A stretch of DNA of 60,000 bases, taken from Cristatella mucedo. Its lineage: Eukaryota > Bryozoa > Phylactolaemata > Cristatellidae. The stretch is taken from contig WPIO01000122.1 in NCBI GenBank assembly GCA_009760855.2, positions 464,001-524,000 of the forward strand. The letters are read 5' to 3'. The position numbers and the translations under genes were made by a program. The notes beneath the pieces were generated by a model that searched no databases, was not told where the DNA came from, and worked only from the letters and a program-made list of their open reading frames with translations. Below, in pieces: positions 24,578-34,789 of the stretch. How positions within the stretch are numbered: position 1 is the first letter of the stretch; every line of letters starts with the position of its first letter.

Positions 24578-24725
24578 TATTAATAAATTGTATAGCACGC
24601 TAAGAGAATTTCATCTCTATTCAAGTGCTTTCCATATGCCACAGGGCTCGAGCCCTCAACCTCGCCTAGACCTTGTTCGGAGCGAGCACGTAGACCTCTG
24701 AGGTAAACCTGCTCGGCATAACCCC
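24578..24725 (-). mobile_element. tRNA-derived SINE
   Basis: It has the same layout as the copy at 4010-4157: tail and hairpin (TATAGCACGCTAAGAGAA...AAGTGCTTTCCATA), then GGGCTCGAGCCCTC (B box, inverted), then a diverged A-box region ending in CTGCTCGGC. It carries more substitutions than the other copies, including in the A box. Confidence 0.65.
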
Positions 24726-25107
24726 GGACACATTTTAAATAGCTGTTACGGTAAGTAGCAGCAGGGATAGATACTTCATAAGAGCCTGTGGTGATAGGGG
24801 CTAAAGAGCTAGTCGTCCTCGTTGCTGGAGGCAAATCTAGAGATCCGTTATATGGCGTCAGCACTTTTACTAGCTATGCAATAAATACCCCTTGATGAAG
24901 CTTGAAGGATTATCTCCTAAGTTGTACAGAGAACTTAAGAATTCAGCAGATCCGAAATGAAATGCGAATGGCAAGTAATAAATCTCGTAGCGAACCTTCG
25001 AATAGTCAAAAGAACCTTAAGCAAGAAATAGATACCTTTATTCAGCCATACAGGCACAATTAGTTCAAAACCAGATGAAAAATTACTCGAGTTAAAAGTA
25101 AGCATAC

Positions 25108-25195
25108 CCATTTTTGAGCTCTGTTGGACGTTTTCGTATTCTGCTGTACAGCTTTCCCTATCGTTTGAATTCACGTTGGCATCGCTCTTTTGCTC
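25108..25195 (-). CDS. cytoplasmic-tail exon with YENV (pYxN) motif
   Basis: The 88-bp exon has acceptor TTCATTATTATAG and donor GTATGCTT, phase 0-1. It encodes 29 residues including the acidic context TAEYENVQQ. A phosphorylated Y-x-N motif is the known ligand of the Grb2-family SH2 domain; that is family knowledge, and phosphorylation here is inferred. The rest is Ser/Asn/Gln rich and looks unstructured. The exon leaves in phase 1, matching the last exon. Confidence 0.65.
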
Positions 25196-25469
25196 CTATA
25201 ATAATGAAAGCAGATTTTTTCGAGTTATGTCCCGCAAAGCGAGTTATCCTCTAGAAGCTGTACTTCGAAACTTAAAAATCAATTAGACTGGGCGAGTCCA
25301 AAATATACTAATGTTCGCAGGCGACATAACATAATAAGCGATCAAGTTTTCTTAACCTAAGGCACCTGCTTCTAGCATCTGGATGATAACTCGATTACCT
25401 CTAGGTTAAAATAAAACCTAACAATTGCAATTTTATAATTTTGTGGTTTTAACCACGATGCCTTATCTC

Positions 25470-26073
25470 CAGTCGACACTCAAATCGGCTCTGCCAGCAT
25501 ATCTCCTGTAGAAACTGCACAAAATCTGGGTGTCATGCTCCAAAGTGACCTCTCTTCAGACGACCATATCAGTTCCACTGTCAAGTCTACCTACAGGTAC
25601 ATAACATTGCTAAAATTATGGCTCGTTTCAACGAATATACCTTATCCAAATTGTTCCATGCATTTATTACATCCAGTCTTGACTTCTGCGAGTCACTGCT
25701 TGCTTGTCTATCGGCTTGTGATCGCATGATCTTACAGCTGGTGCAAAACTCTGCAACTAGGGTCGACTGTTGTGAACTTAGCAGTTGCCGCATAATACAA
25801 CATCTTGCTAACCTGCAATGCCTCTCACACAAGCAACGCATCGACTTCAAGGTTTTGTAATTCACGATTAGGTCTTTCCCTTCTTTGACTCCAGCCTACC
25901 TATCCGATCTACTTCCTCACCATGCTAAGCATTGCACCACCTGCTTTTCGAAATCTAACTGTTTAACCCATACCTCGTTCAAATCTCAATTCCTTTGGAG
26001 ACCGTGCCTTTAGTTCGCATGCTCCAAAAGTACGGAAATCACTCACAACGTGTCAAAATCACACCCCTGACTT
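25470..26073 (+). mobile_element. old LINE-A copy, 5' portion (host of the nest)
   Basis: Diverged LINE-A sequence from the SASISPVE region (CTCTGCCAGCATATCTCCTG) through the C-terminal block to CACCCCTGACTT. It is cut there by the insertion at 26074-30700 and continues at 30701 with ACTTGACCACATT. Stops and indels are frequent. Confidence 0.75.
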
Positions 26074-28734
26074 AATAATAATAATAATAATAATAATGCA
26101 CTTAATAAAGCAATCTCAGAGAACTTAATCTCTTTCGAGGCGCTTTACATTTGCTGCAAAGGGAAATGCAATTGAATGATGAGTAAAATCATGCTTGATA
26201 TACAAATGAATTAATAACATGGTTAGGGGTGACATGCACAGGGTCAGGATGCAAATGTGGTTAGTGGCAGCATGCACAGTGTCAGCACAAATAAGCACAT
26301 CAAGGACAATTCACACGGACCCACTAAATGCTGTCCTAAAAAGGTATGTTTTAAAAATCTTTTTAACTGTGGTCAGGTCAAGGATGTTCTGACACAGGTC
26401 GGGAGGAAGTTCCAGGCTTTGGGAGCATACGAACTACATGCGCGATCTCCAAAGGATTTGAGGTTTGTACGTGATATTTGTAGACTGTTGGATTCCGAAA
26501 AGCAGGTAGTACGATGCTTGGCCTGATGAGGGAGTGCATCTGAGAGATAGGCTGGAGCCAAAGAATAAAGTGACCTAAAAGTGAGCGACAAAACCTTGAA
26601 GTCAATCCGTTGCTTGACTGGTAGCCAGTGCAGGTAAGCGAAAAGTAAAGTAATGTGGCAACTGCAATGCCCACGAGAGACAAGCCTGGCTGCAGAGTTT
26701 TGCACCAGCAGCAATCGCCTGATCGCACATGCTGGTAGGCCAGTAAGCAGTGAGTTGCAGGAGTCGAGACGGGACGTCACGAATGTATGGACGAACTTAG
26801 ATGTGGTATCCTTATCAAAACAAGCCCGAATTTTGGCAATGTTATGGAGCTGTATATAGGCAGATTTGACTTATGAGCAGATAAGGTCGTTTAACGAGAG
26901 ATCACTTTGGAATATGACACCTAGATTTCGAGATCATTCAACTGGAGTTATGCTGGCAGAGCCAATTTTGAGTTTCAGCCTTTCCAATTTGTGAATCATA
27001 CTGGGTTTGCCCATTACTAGTAAGTTAGTTTTATCGTCATCTAGTTTTTGAAAATGTGCTGCCATCCATGTGCAGATGTCATCAATAAATGCAGCGAGTG
27101 AGATGAGAGAATTTGAGGTGCTCGACGGCTGGGAGGGATCAAAGCCAAGGTACAACTGAGTGTCATCTGCATAGAAGTGAAAGCCTAGATTGTGCTTGGC
27201 AATCACATCAGCAAAAGTGAGAGTGTACCGTGAAAATAACCGGACCTCGCACGGAGCCCTGAGGTACCCCATATTTCGGAGGTACCTCAGATGATCTTCG
27301 TCCACTCACGTCAATACTCTGGAGTCTCCCACTGAAATAGGACCTGCACCACTGCAGAGCAAGGCCAGTGATGCCCAGGTGAGATGAGGGGCGCTCTAGA
27401 AGAACTTTGTGATCGATGGTATCAAAAGCTGCCGAAAGATCGAGCACAACAAGCATAGCCACTTTATCCATGTCAGCATTCCTAAGTAGGTCGTTGTATA
27501 CTCTAAGCAATGCTGACTCTGTGAAGTGATCAGCCCTAATGCCAGACTGAAACTTACTAGCAAGGTGTGAGGTTTCGATATATGAGTTCAGCTGGTCCGC
27601 CACGACCCGTTCCAGTGTCTTTGATAGGAATGGTAGACGGGAGACTGGGCGGTAGTTGCCTAAGTTCTCTTAGTCTAGTGTCGATTTCTTGAGAAGTGGC
27701 CTGACTACAGCTTTTTTGAAAGGTGCTGGGATATGACCTGAGGCTAATGACATAATAATGATGTCAGCTATGCATGGCAGCAGCAGATCAATGCAACGTA
27801 TGAGCAGGACTGTGGGAATAGGTCCAGAGGACTTGTTTTCTTCTTAGATTGAGATACAAACTTCCGGACTAGATCACTCATGACCTGCTTAAATGAAGAC
27901 ATTGAGGTGCAGCCAGGAATCGGGTAACAGCATTATAGTGGGGATGTTGTCGTCGCAGGGATGGATTCCCTGATCTTGTCTAACTTCTGCAAAAAGAATC
28001 AAGAGAAGCAATCGGCTAGATCATTACAAGGATCAACAGGTAAGGAGCTACCCTCGGAGCGGTTGAGGAGCTGGTTTATCATCGACATCGGCATTGTTGG
28101 ATTGTGCATATGTGATTCAAAGATGTTTCTATACAAGTAGTACCTGGCCTTTGCTAGGATAGATTGGTACGGCCTACAGTAGTCTTCATATGCCTGTCGA
28201 TGGACAGTCAATCTGGATCTTTGGTATGCTTTTTCAAGCTTTTGCTTAGTAGACCTGGCTAGTTTAATGTCTTTGGTACACCATAGGCCGCCTGGGGGGG
28301 GTGCACAGTGCGCTTTGTCAGAGGTGCAAACTCGTCGAGCGTGTCAGCTAACGTCGTGTTAAAGCTATCTACCAATGATGGCAGATTAGACGGAGGACTG
28401 AGCAGCAGAGGTGAAGCAGATATTCTCGCACGGATAGCATCGAAGTCAAGAGTCTTCAGGTTTCGCGATTCACAGGTTATTTTAGAGGAGGAGGTGTGCA
28501 CACACTGTAGATTGAATGAGATCTGAATGTTGTCAGATAAGCAGGATTTGGTGATAATTGGTGTTGAAAAAGTACAGTAGTATGAGAAAATCTGGTCGAG
28601 TGTGTGACCCTAGATGTGAGTAGGGCCATGAACATGAGCCACAAGAGACAATGAGTCAGTCAATGCATGAAATTTGGTGCTGAAACCGACAGATAGGTGT
28701 TCAAAGTGAACGTTGAAAACACCCATAACGAGGA

Positions 28735-29970
28735 ATGATAATAATAGTAACAATAATTCACTTGATAAAGCGCCCTCAGAAAACTTAATCTCTCTCTAGG
28801 CGCTTTACATTTGCTGTAAAGTGAAATGCAATTGAATGGTAAGTAAAATCATGCTTGAAAAAACAAACGAAATGAATAATATGGTTAGGGGTGACCTGCA
28901 CAGGGTCAGCATGTAAATGTGGTTAGTGGCAGCATGCACAGTGTCAGCACAAATAAGCACATCAAGGACGAATCACAGGGACCCACTAAATGCTGTACTA
29001 AATAGGTGTTTTTAGGTTCCTTTTAAATTTTTTATTTAGTTTCCTTTTAAATTTAAAAATTCTATTGCGTATCACTTTGCAGCAAATGTAAAGCGCCTAG
29101 AAAGAGATTAAGTTCTCTGAGGGCGCTTTATCAAGTGCAATATTATTATTATTATTATTATTAAATGTGGTCAGGTCAGGGGATGTTCTGACGCAAGTCG
29201 GGAGGGAGTTCCAGGCTTTGGGAGCGTATGAACTAAATGCACGGTCTCCAAAGGATTTAAGGTTTGTATAAGGTATTTCTAGACTGTTGGGTTCCGAAAA
29301 GCGGGTGGTACGATGCTTGGCCTGATGGGGTAGTATATCTGAAAGATAGGCTGGAGCCATAGAATGAAGGGACCTAAACGTGAGCGACAAAACGTTGAAG
29401 TCAATCCGTTGCTTGACTGGTAGCCAGTGCAGGTAGGCGAAAAGTAAAGTAATGAGGCAACTGCAATGCTCACGAGAGACAAGCCTGGCTGCAGAGTTTT
29501 GCACTAGCTGCAATCGCCTGATCGCACATGCTGGTAGGCCAGTGAGCAGTGAGTTGCAGAAGTCGAGACGAGATGTCACGAATGCATGGACCAACTTGGA
29601 CGTGGTATCTTTATCTAAACAGGCCCGAATTTTAGCAATGTTATGAAGCTGAAAATAGGCGGATTTGACTGTGGAGCTGATATGGTCGTCTAACGAGAGG
29701 TCGCTTTGGAATATGACACCTAGATTTCGAGCTGATTCAATTGGAGACATGCTGGCAGAGCCAATTTTGAGAGTCAGCCTGTCCAATCTCTGGATCACAC
29801 TGGGTTTGCCCATAACTAGTAAGTTAGTTTTATCATCGTTAAGTTTTAGAAAATTTGCTGCCATCCATGTGCGGATGTCATCAATGAATGCAGCTAGTGA
29901 GTTTAGAGAATTTGAGGTGCTCGAAGGCTGGGAGGGATCAAAGCAAAGGTACAACTGAGTGTCATCTGCA
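28735..29970 (-). mobile_element. nested LINE-A, 5' truncated at the RT catalytic motif
   Basis: It is inserted in the endonuclease region of the full-length copy, in the same orientation, with GAGGA repeated at 28730-28734 and 29971-29975. It starts exactly at ADDTQLYLCFDPSQ and runs through DDHISSTVKSAYFQLHNIAK, the C-terminal domain and 3' UTR to a short AAT-rich tail at 28735-28760. It is itself interrupted by the small insertion at 29029-29160. Confidence 0.85.
29029..29160 (+). mobile_element. innermost LINE-A 3' stub (132 bp)
   Basis: It consists of the last ~100 bp of LINE-A (TTCTATTGCGTATCACTTTG, hairpin, ATT tail) in opposite orientation to its host, flanked by TTAAAT (29023-29028 and 29161-29166). 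The 3' part is nearly identical to 12046-12145. About 30 bp of filler at its 5' end repeat the flanking TTCCTTTTAAATT, as if copied from the target during insertion. Confidence 0.8.
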
Positions 29971-30700
29971 GAGGATCGACTTCTTGCACACAGAATCGAA
30001 ATGAGATCGGAGAAATCTGAGGTAAAGGAGGATGTGGTATCTGGTGGGCGATAGACTATTGCCACTATCATTAGCTTCTTTACGGATGAGACCAAGACAA
30101 TTGATTCAAAAGACTGCTTTGAGGGAACTGCCAATGGCTCGATAAATGAATTTTGAGGGCACGATAATAGCAACTCCACCTCCTGTATTTATCGATCTAG
30201 GGGTATTAAAGGACGAGAAATCAGAAGGGGTAGCTTCTTTTATTGTCGGGTAGTTTATCGATTTTAGCCTAGTTTCATTTAGGGCGAGCAGGTCGATACC
30301 ATTTTCAAAAATAAGGTAGCTGATTACCAGAGGATTATTGCACCTTGAGCGAGGATTCCAAAGGCAAGCGCTAAGTCTGGCCGATGGGGTTACATCAGGC
30401 CTGATGACCACTAAGTTAGAGAGATTTACAGTGACGCATGTGGGGGAGCATGCTGAGCGGTTCGAGACAATACTAGAAATACCAAACGAGCGGGTACTCA
30501 GCTCGAAGTTCCTGCCCAACGTGCAGCGTCTGACCTGGCGGTTCCGGCCACTGCACTCGGGGTGCTTTTCTTTTGTTAATACATAGTTCATGAATCTTAA
30601 CGACAACATCTGGGAATGCATTTGATCTACGCTGACGAAGCGATAACAGCTGCTGACGATCATAACTTACTTGCTAGTTACTAGCCACTGGCGTAGGGAG

Positions 30701-30982
30701 GACTTGACCACATTATAAAAGAAAATCAAAACGCACCTATTTGTCATAGCATTTAGTGGTCCCCATGATTCTTTCTCTTCGTGGGTATGCATGCTGACAC
30801 TAACCAATGTTGAGTGCCAACCCTGAGCTTGTCACTTGTAACCATGCTATTATTTTCGTATGTCGAGCATGATCCCAATAACCATTCGATTGTGGTTCCT
30901 GCGAAAAGCAAATTTAAAGTGCCTAGAAAGAGATTAGGTTAGCCAAGGGCACGAAATTAAATGTGGTGTTATTATTATTATT
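30701..30982 (+). mobile_element. old LINE-A copy, 3' portion
   Basis: This continues the copy at 25470-26073: ACTTGACCACATTATAAAAG, the CATTTAGTGG block, GTGCCTAGAAAGAGATTAGG (hairpin, degraded) and an ATT tail ending at about 30982. Confidence 0.75.
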
Positions 30983-31102
30983 AGCATAGAGGTTAAATTA
31001 AGCGAAGTACATTAGTGTACGTGCACTTTAAGGACAAGCGATGCTGCTCGCCATGGTGGCAGCATACAATATTTGAGAGAGCCCACATATTTCAACTTTC
31101 TT

Positions 31103-31150
31103 AGCTATATAATAAAATGCGAAGTCTACTTTGCATTTTATTATATAGCT
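31103..31150. repeat. near-perfect 48-bp palindrome and AT-rich tract
   Basis: AGCTATATAATAAAATGC at 31103 is perfectly complementary to GCATTTTATTATATAGCT ending at 31150; the arms extend inward with one G-T mismatch, leaving a loop of about 2 bases. It is followed by a TATACTTGAA/TATACTA tandem tract to about 31215. The pairing is between whole TA-rich arms and does not resemble the LINE-A hairpin. Confidence 0.7.
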
Positions 31151-31220
31151 TATATACTTAAATATATAATATACTTGAATATAGTTGAATATACTTGAAT
31201 ATACTATACTATACTATACT

Positions 31221-31544
31221 TGAATTAAGTCGGTAAGATTGAAAATATGTCGTAAAAGATCCATATCGAAAGGTTCTGCACATATTGCTCTCCAGGAAAG
31301 ACTCTAATCAGTTCGAGTGGCACACCTTTGGAGGTATTAACAATCACGGCAAAGGACACCTGCACACCATAGCTACTCGAATTGTAAATCACTGTCCTCA
31401 TTGGCAAGGACGATTCAGCACCACGTTTTACATCGAATAGGCTGACAACTTGGAGGCTTTCAAAACATCACGCGATGCACATTGGGCACTACGGGCCTTG
31501 TTCCGTTTCAGCACCCTGCCTGGGTTTAGATTGCACAACAACTT
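31221..31544. other. no recognised content
   Basis: A 60-codon minus frame (31225-31407) is open but has no flanking splice pair in phase with the receptor gene, and no family was recognised. Confidence 0.35.
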
Positions 31545-31970
31545 GATAAGCATGCCAAGTTATCAAGTGATCATGTGTCTCCTTTGCTAAAAGAGCTAGG
31601 ATGGATGCGGGTTGAGCAACGGTTACAGAGCGTATAAATAATAAATAAATAAGTAAACAACTCTTGTGTATAGCACCCCAAGAGAACCTAATCTCTATTC
31701 AGGCGCTTCACATATGCCTCCGGGCTCGAGCCCACGACCTCAGCCAGACCTTAGTCGGGGGCGAGCACCTTAACCGCTGGACCAAACCAGAGAGCAAATT
31801 TCTTAAGCTGACCCACGAGGCCTGCCACGGCTTGGCTCCATCGTACCTAGCTGAACTGCTGCACCAGTTTCAGACTGTTCGAGCCCTCTGGTCCTGTGTG
31901 GACAATACATTAGCTGTTCCATTCTTCTGCTTAAAGACCGTTGGCGAGAGAACCTTTAACTCTGCAGGTG
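31545..31970 (+). mobile_element. LINE-B fragment interrupted by a SINE
   Basis: The C-terminal block begins at CATGTGTCTCCTTTGCTAAA (SPLLKELGW region), is interrupted at 31632-31790, and resumes as KLTHEACHGLAPSYLAELLH and DNTLAVPFFCLKTVGERTF. It ends abruptly in the FSSAG block at about 31970, so the 3' end is missing. Confidence 0.7.
31632..31790 (-). mobile_element. tRNA-derived SINE with AGAGC duplication
   Basis: The best-preserved SINE copy: A box TGGTCCAGCGGTTAAGGTG and B box GGGCTCGAGCCC on the minus strand. It has the LINE-A-like hairpin (GAAGCGCCTGAATAGAGATT with TTGGGGTGCTATA) and a TTTA-rich tail. It sits in LINE-B between AGAGC repeats (31627-31631 and 31791-31795). Confidence 0.8.
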
Positions 31971-32545
31971 AAGGAGAGAACCTGGTGTGGCACACTGTAA
32001 TAAGTGATTTTTTCCCAATATGCATGAGTTTGCACATCTTGCTAAACGCCAAACGACTTGGAGCACTCGCAGGCAACCGCACTCTGCAACGTGTAATTAT
32101 TGACTTAAGCACAGACGTTAATGCTATCTGGCACTCAAGTCGTCTTCGGATCAGGAAAGCTGCACTCCGATTGGCTAGCGAACAGCTTAGAAACAGGAAC
32201 ACCGAGCTCTGATTCACTAGAAGAATTTTGGGCCGCTATCTTGTGGCATGACAAAAGTTCTCACTTAAATTAATTGGGATGCAGCAAAGCTTAGTTGCAG
32301 GCAAAGGTAAACGAGCAGAGCAAGAGTAGCAGGTGATAGGCAGGGCTGAAGCCTGAACAAGATTTCGCCGGGTTAAGCACAGGCTCGAACGTCGTTTCAA
32401 GAAATCTGAGTCTGATTCAGATCTAGTCAATTTCAAAGACTTCTTCGAGTTCACACCCCGAAGCTTAAAGAAGTCAAGGCTTCTTTTTTCACTGTAAAGA
32501 TGAATTCCTGCAAGTCGGACCCCAAACAGATTTATAAGACAGTAA
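31971..32545 (+). other. unassigned, possible LINE-B linker sequence
   Basis: The plus frame after 32365 reads RRVKHRLERRFKKSESDSD, a basic segment like the region between endonuclease and RT in CR1/L2 elements, and a LINE-B linker-type sequence follows at 32577. The part before 32360 is unrecognised. Confidence 0.3.
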
Positions 32546-32576
32546 ACTTTTAATGGCCAATGCTGAGAGGTAGGAT

Positions 32577-33800
32577 TCGCCAGATATTAAGGTTTCAGCC
32601 GAAAAGTGTTCAACCTCAAGGGTCTTCACTCGGTCCCTAGCTGTTCTCTATTTATTCTCAACCTCTGGAAAAAGGGAATAAGACCCATGGAATAGGATAT
32701 CACTTTTATGCTGATGATATGCTGCTGTACTTGTCATTCAAAACGTCAGAACCTGGTGCAGCAACTGAGAAACTGAATGCTTGCCTTGCCGATATCCCAT
32801 CCTGGATGTCGGAAAAATTCTTGAAACTAAATGACGATAAAACCAAACTGCTTTTCATAGACCACCCTAAGCCTTTGCCCGCATAATTAGCCTTGTCTCT
32901 TGTAATAGGGGAGGCTGTTGTGCGACCATCACCATGTGCTCGAAATTTTTGGCGTCGGTTTCGACGGCTGCCTACATTTTAACAACTTCATTGACAAGAT
33001 GGCTTCAACAGCCAGCCTTCACGTCCGATCCCTAACCAAGATAAGGAGCTGTCTTTCACAGTGATATGCAAAACATTTAACTAGCTCCTTAGTTCTGTCT
33101 CGGCTTGATTACTATACTTACCTTATGGCTGGGTTACCAAAGAAAGCAACTAGGCCACTGCATCTGACTATTAATAAACAAATAAATCCTAGCAGATTAA
33201 ACAGCCTCTTTTGTATAGCGGCAGAAAAGCCTTTAGGGCAATAACCACTGCTTGAGCATGTGTCTCCTTTGTTACGAGAGCTAGGACGGATGCCGGTTGA
33301 ATAACGGATACAGACGAAAGTTCTTATGCTGACCCACAAGGCCAGCGACGGCTCGGCTCCTTCGTACATAACTGAACTGCTGCACCAGCTTCAGCCTCTT
33401 TGCACCCTCAGGTCTTTTGGGGACAATACATTAGCTGTTCCATTCCTCTGCTTAAAGACCGCTGGCGACAGAAGCTTTAGCTCTGCAGGTCCTAGGCTGT
33501 GGAACTCGCTTCCACAATTCTTATGCATCAACAACTACTCTCCTGCTGCCGACTATGGCTCACCTATTTCAGCGGTTCTGAGCAGCAACTTCTATACTGC
33601 TCACTTCCTCAACTACTTTCCGGACTCTGCTATGCTTCCCACTTTCTCTTTGTTGCGTGAGACGAATTGTTTTGGCTATCGAATGCGTACCGAAAGCTGC
33701 TTAAGCTGTGAGTTCGCTATATAAAACTCTCCTTCGTAACACTCACATAGTCGTTATGGCTTTGAGGGGTTACAGACAGAGATACATTACATAGACAAAT
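32577..33800 (+). mobile_element. LINE-B with internal deletion
   Basis: It opens with CGCCAGATATTAAGG, the segment that also starts the window (about 16-30), then jumps directly to the mid-RT (HFYADDM-type block, DIPSWMSEKFLKLNDDKTKL). Most RT N-terminal sequence is therefore deleted. The C-terminal frame 33326-33724 is open (AVPFLCLKTAGDRSFSSAGP, RLWNSLPQFLCINNYSPAAD). It ends at GAGATACATTACAT. A ~65-bp AAATAAATCC/TGTATAGCGGC insertion at 33172-33240 resembles the SINE tail. Confidence 0.75.
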
Positions 33801-34055
33801 AGGGTTGGCAGGAACAAGCCGAAAGGTTAATGGGGGACGTATTATGGGTATGTATAGTGGGGATGTCCACGTATTCAAGAAAAAAAGTCCGTCCTTCCGT
33901 CACGCAGCAAGATAATGCAGCATTGTCTTTCATGACCAGAACTTCTGGGAATGACTTGTAATAGACGTATGCATTTATGTACAGTTTTGCATTTATAGTA
34001 TGAATCAGCTAAGTCAGTCCACGGACTCGTAGTGGATCTTGCTTTCACTGGTCTG

Positions 34056-34220
34056 CTGACTCTGCTATGCTTCCCACTTTCTCTTTTTTGCGTGAGATAA
34101 AAATCGGTTGGCTATCGAATGAGTATGGAAAGCGACGCAGGCTGTGAGTGAGCTATATAAAACTCTCCTGTATATCACTCCCCTTGTATTTTTGGCTTTG
34201 TGGAGTTACAGACGGCATAA
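34056..34220 (+). mobile_element. LINE-B 3' end remnant
   Basis: CTGACTCTGCTATGCTTCC, CACTTTCTCT, the following SVGYRM-like codons and GGCTTTGTGGAGTTACAGAC identify the last codons and 3' UTR of LINE-B. The copy is severely 5' truncated, close behind the larger LINE-B copy. Confidence 0.65.
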
Positions 34221-34733
34221 GAAAATTGCCACTCAGAAGATTAGGCTGAGAAAGTAAAAGCTAGTGCAACATTGGAAATAATCACAAGTAACCACTTTCC
34301 ATTGAAAGTGCTTTTTAAAATGCATGCGTAAGTGATGCATTATTTATCAATGTTTACGAAAAGCAACAGCTTCCTAGTAAGTATTATTTTAAAAAAGTGT
34401 AGGTAATTTTGGTGCATGGTTGAAACAGTCATAACTAAGGCATATGTAAATTGAAGGCATGTTAGTCGTTTTAGAAACAAGACCAGCCATAACGACGTAT
34501 TTGCAAACAAAAAGTAGGTATACAGTGCTATTAGAATCCCTGGTCCAACCTGCTTGAGTGCACATGCCGTTTTGAACTCGCAATCAACATGAATAAAGTC
34601 ACTGGCGTAAATTACTAATGATGCAATCTTAGCTAAGTACATTAAAAAACTGCAATTGACTTAGCTAACAACACTTTAGGCGAAGCTAGTTGAGTTGCAA
34701 GGAAACCCATACAGACGTACAACTTTGTCTTAC

Positions 34734-34789
34734 ATTAAATGCCGGAAGAGAAAAATCAGCTGCTGCCTTGTTTGCAGTGTTTGAAGCTC
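34734..34789 (-). CDS. 56-bp cytoplasmic-tail exon
   Basis: The acceptor is one of the best in the window (TTTTTCTCTTTTTTTAG) and the donor is GTAAGACA. It is 56 bp, phase 1-0. In the phase required by the stop-transfer exon it reads ASNTANKAAADFSLPAFN, hydrophilic and Ala/Asn rich. An alternative frame (phase 0-2) is also open, so the frame rests on agreement with neighbouring exons on both sides. Confidence 0.6.

Larger units (their letters stand above)
26074..30700 (-). mobile_element. full-length LINE-A with a nested copy inside
   Basis: GACTT flanks the element (26069-26073 and 30701-30705), defining both ends; without the inner insertion it is about 3.4 kb. From the 5' end (30700) there are about 37 bp before ATG at 30663. 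Then come the endonuclease (DLLALNETRL, INTGGGVAIIV, VAIVYRPPDTTSSFTSDFS, and after the nested copy VFNVHFEHLS and HVHGPTHI), a linker, RT (LVVLDLSAAFDTIDHKVLLE, FYADDTQLYLGFDPSQPSS with YADD intact), the C-terminal domain, the hairpin and an (ATT)n tail at 26074-26096. There is a single ORF and no separate ORF1. It is inactivated by frameshifts near 30110, 27900 and 27220 and by the insertion. Confidence 0.85.
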
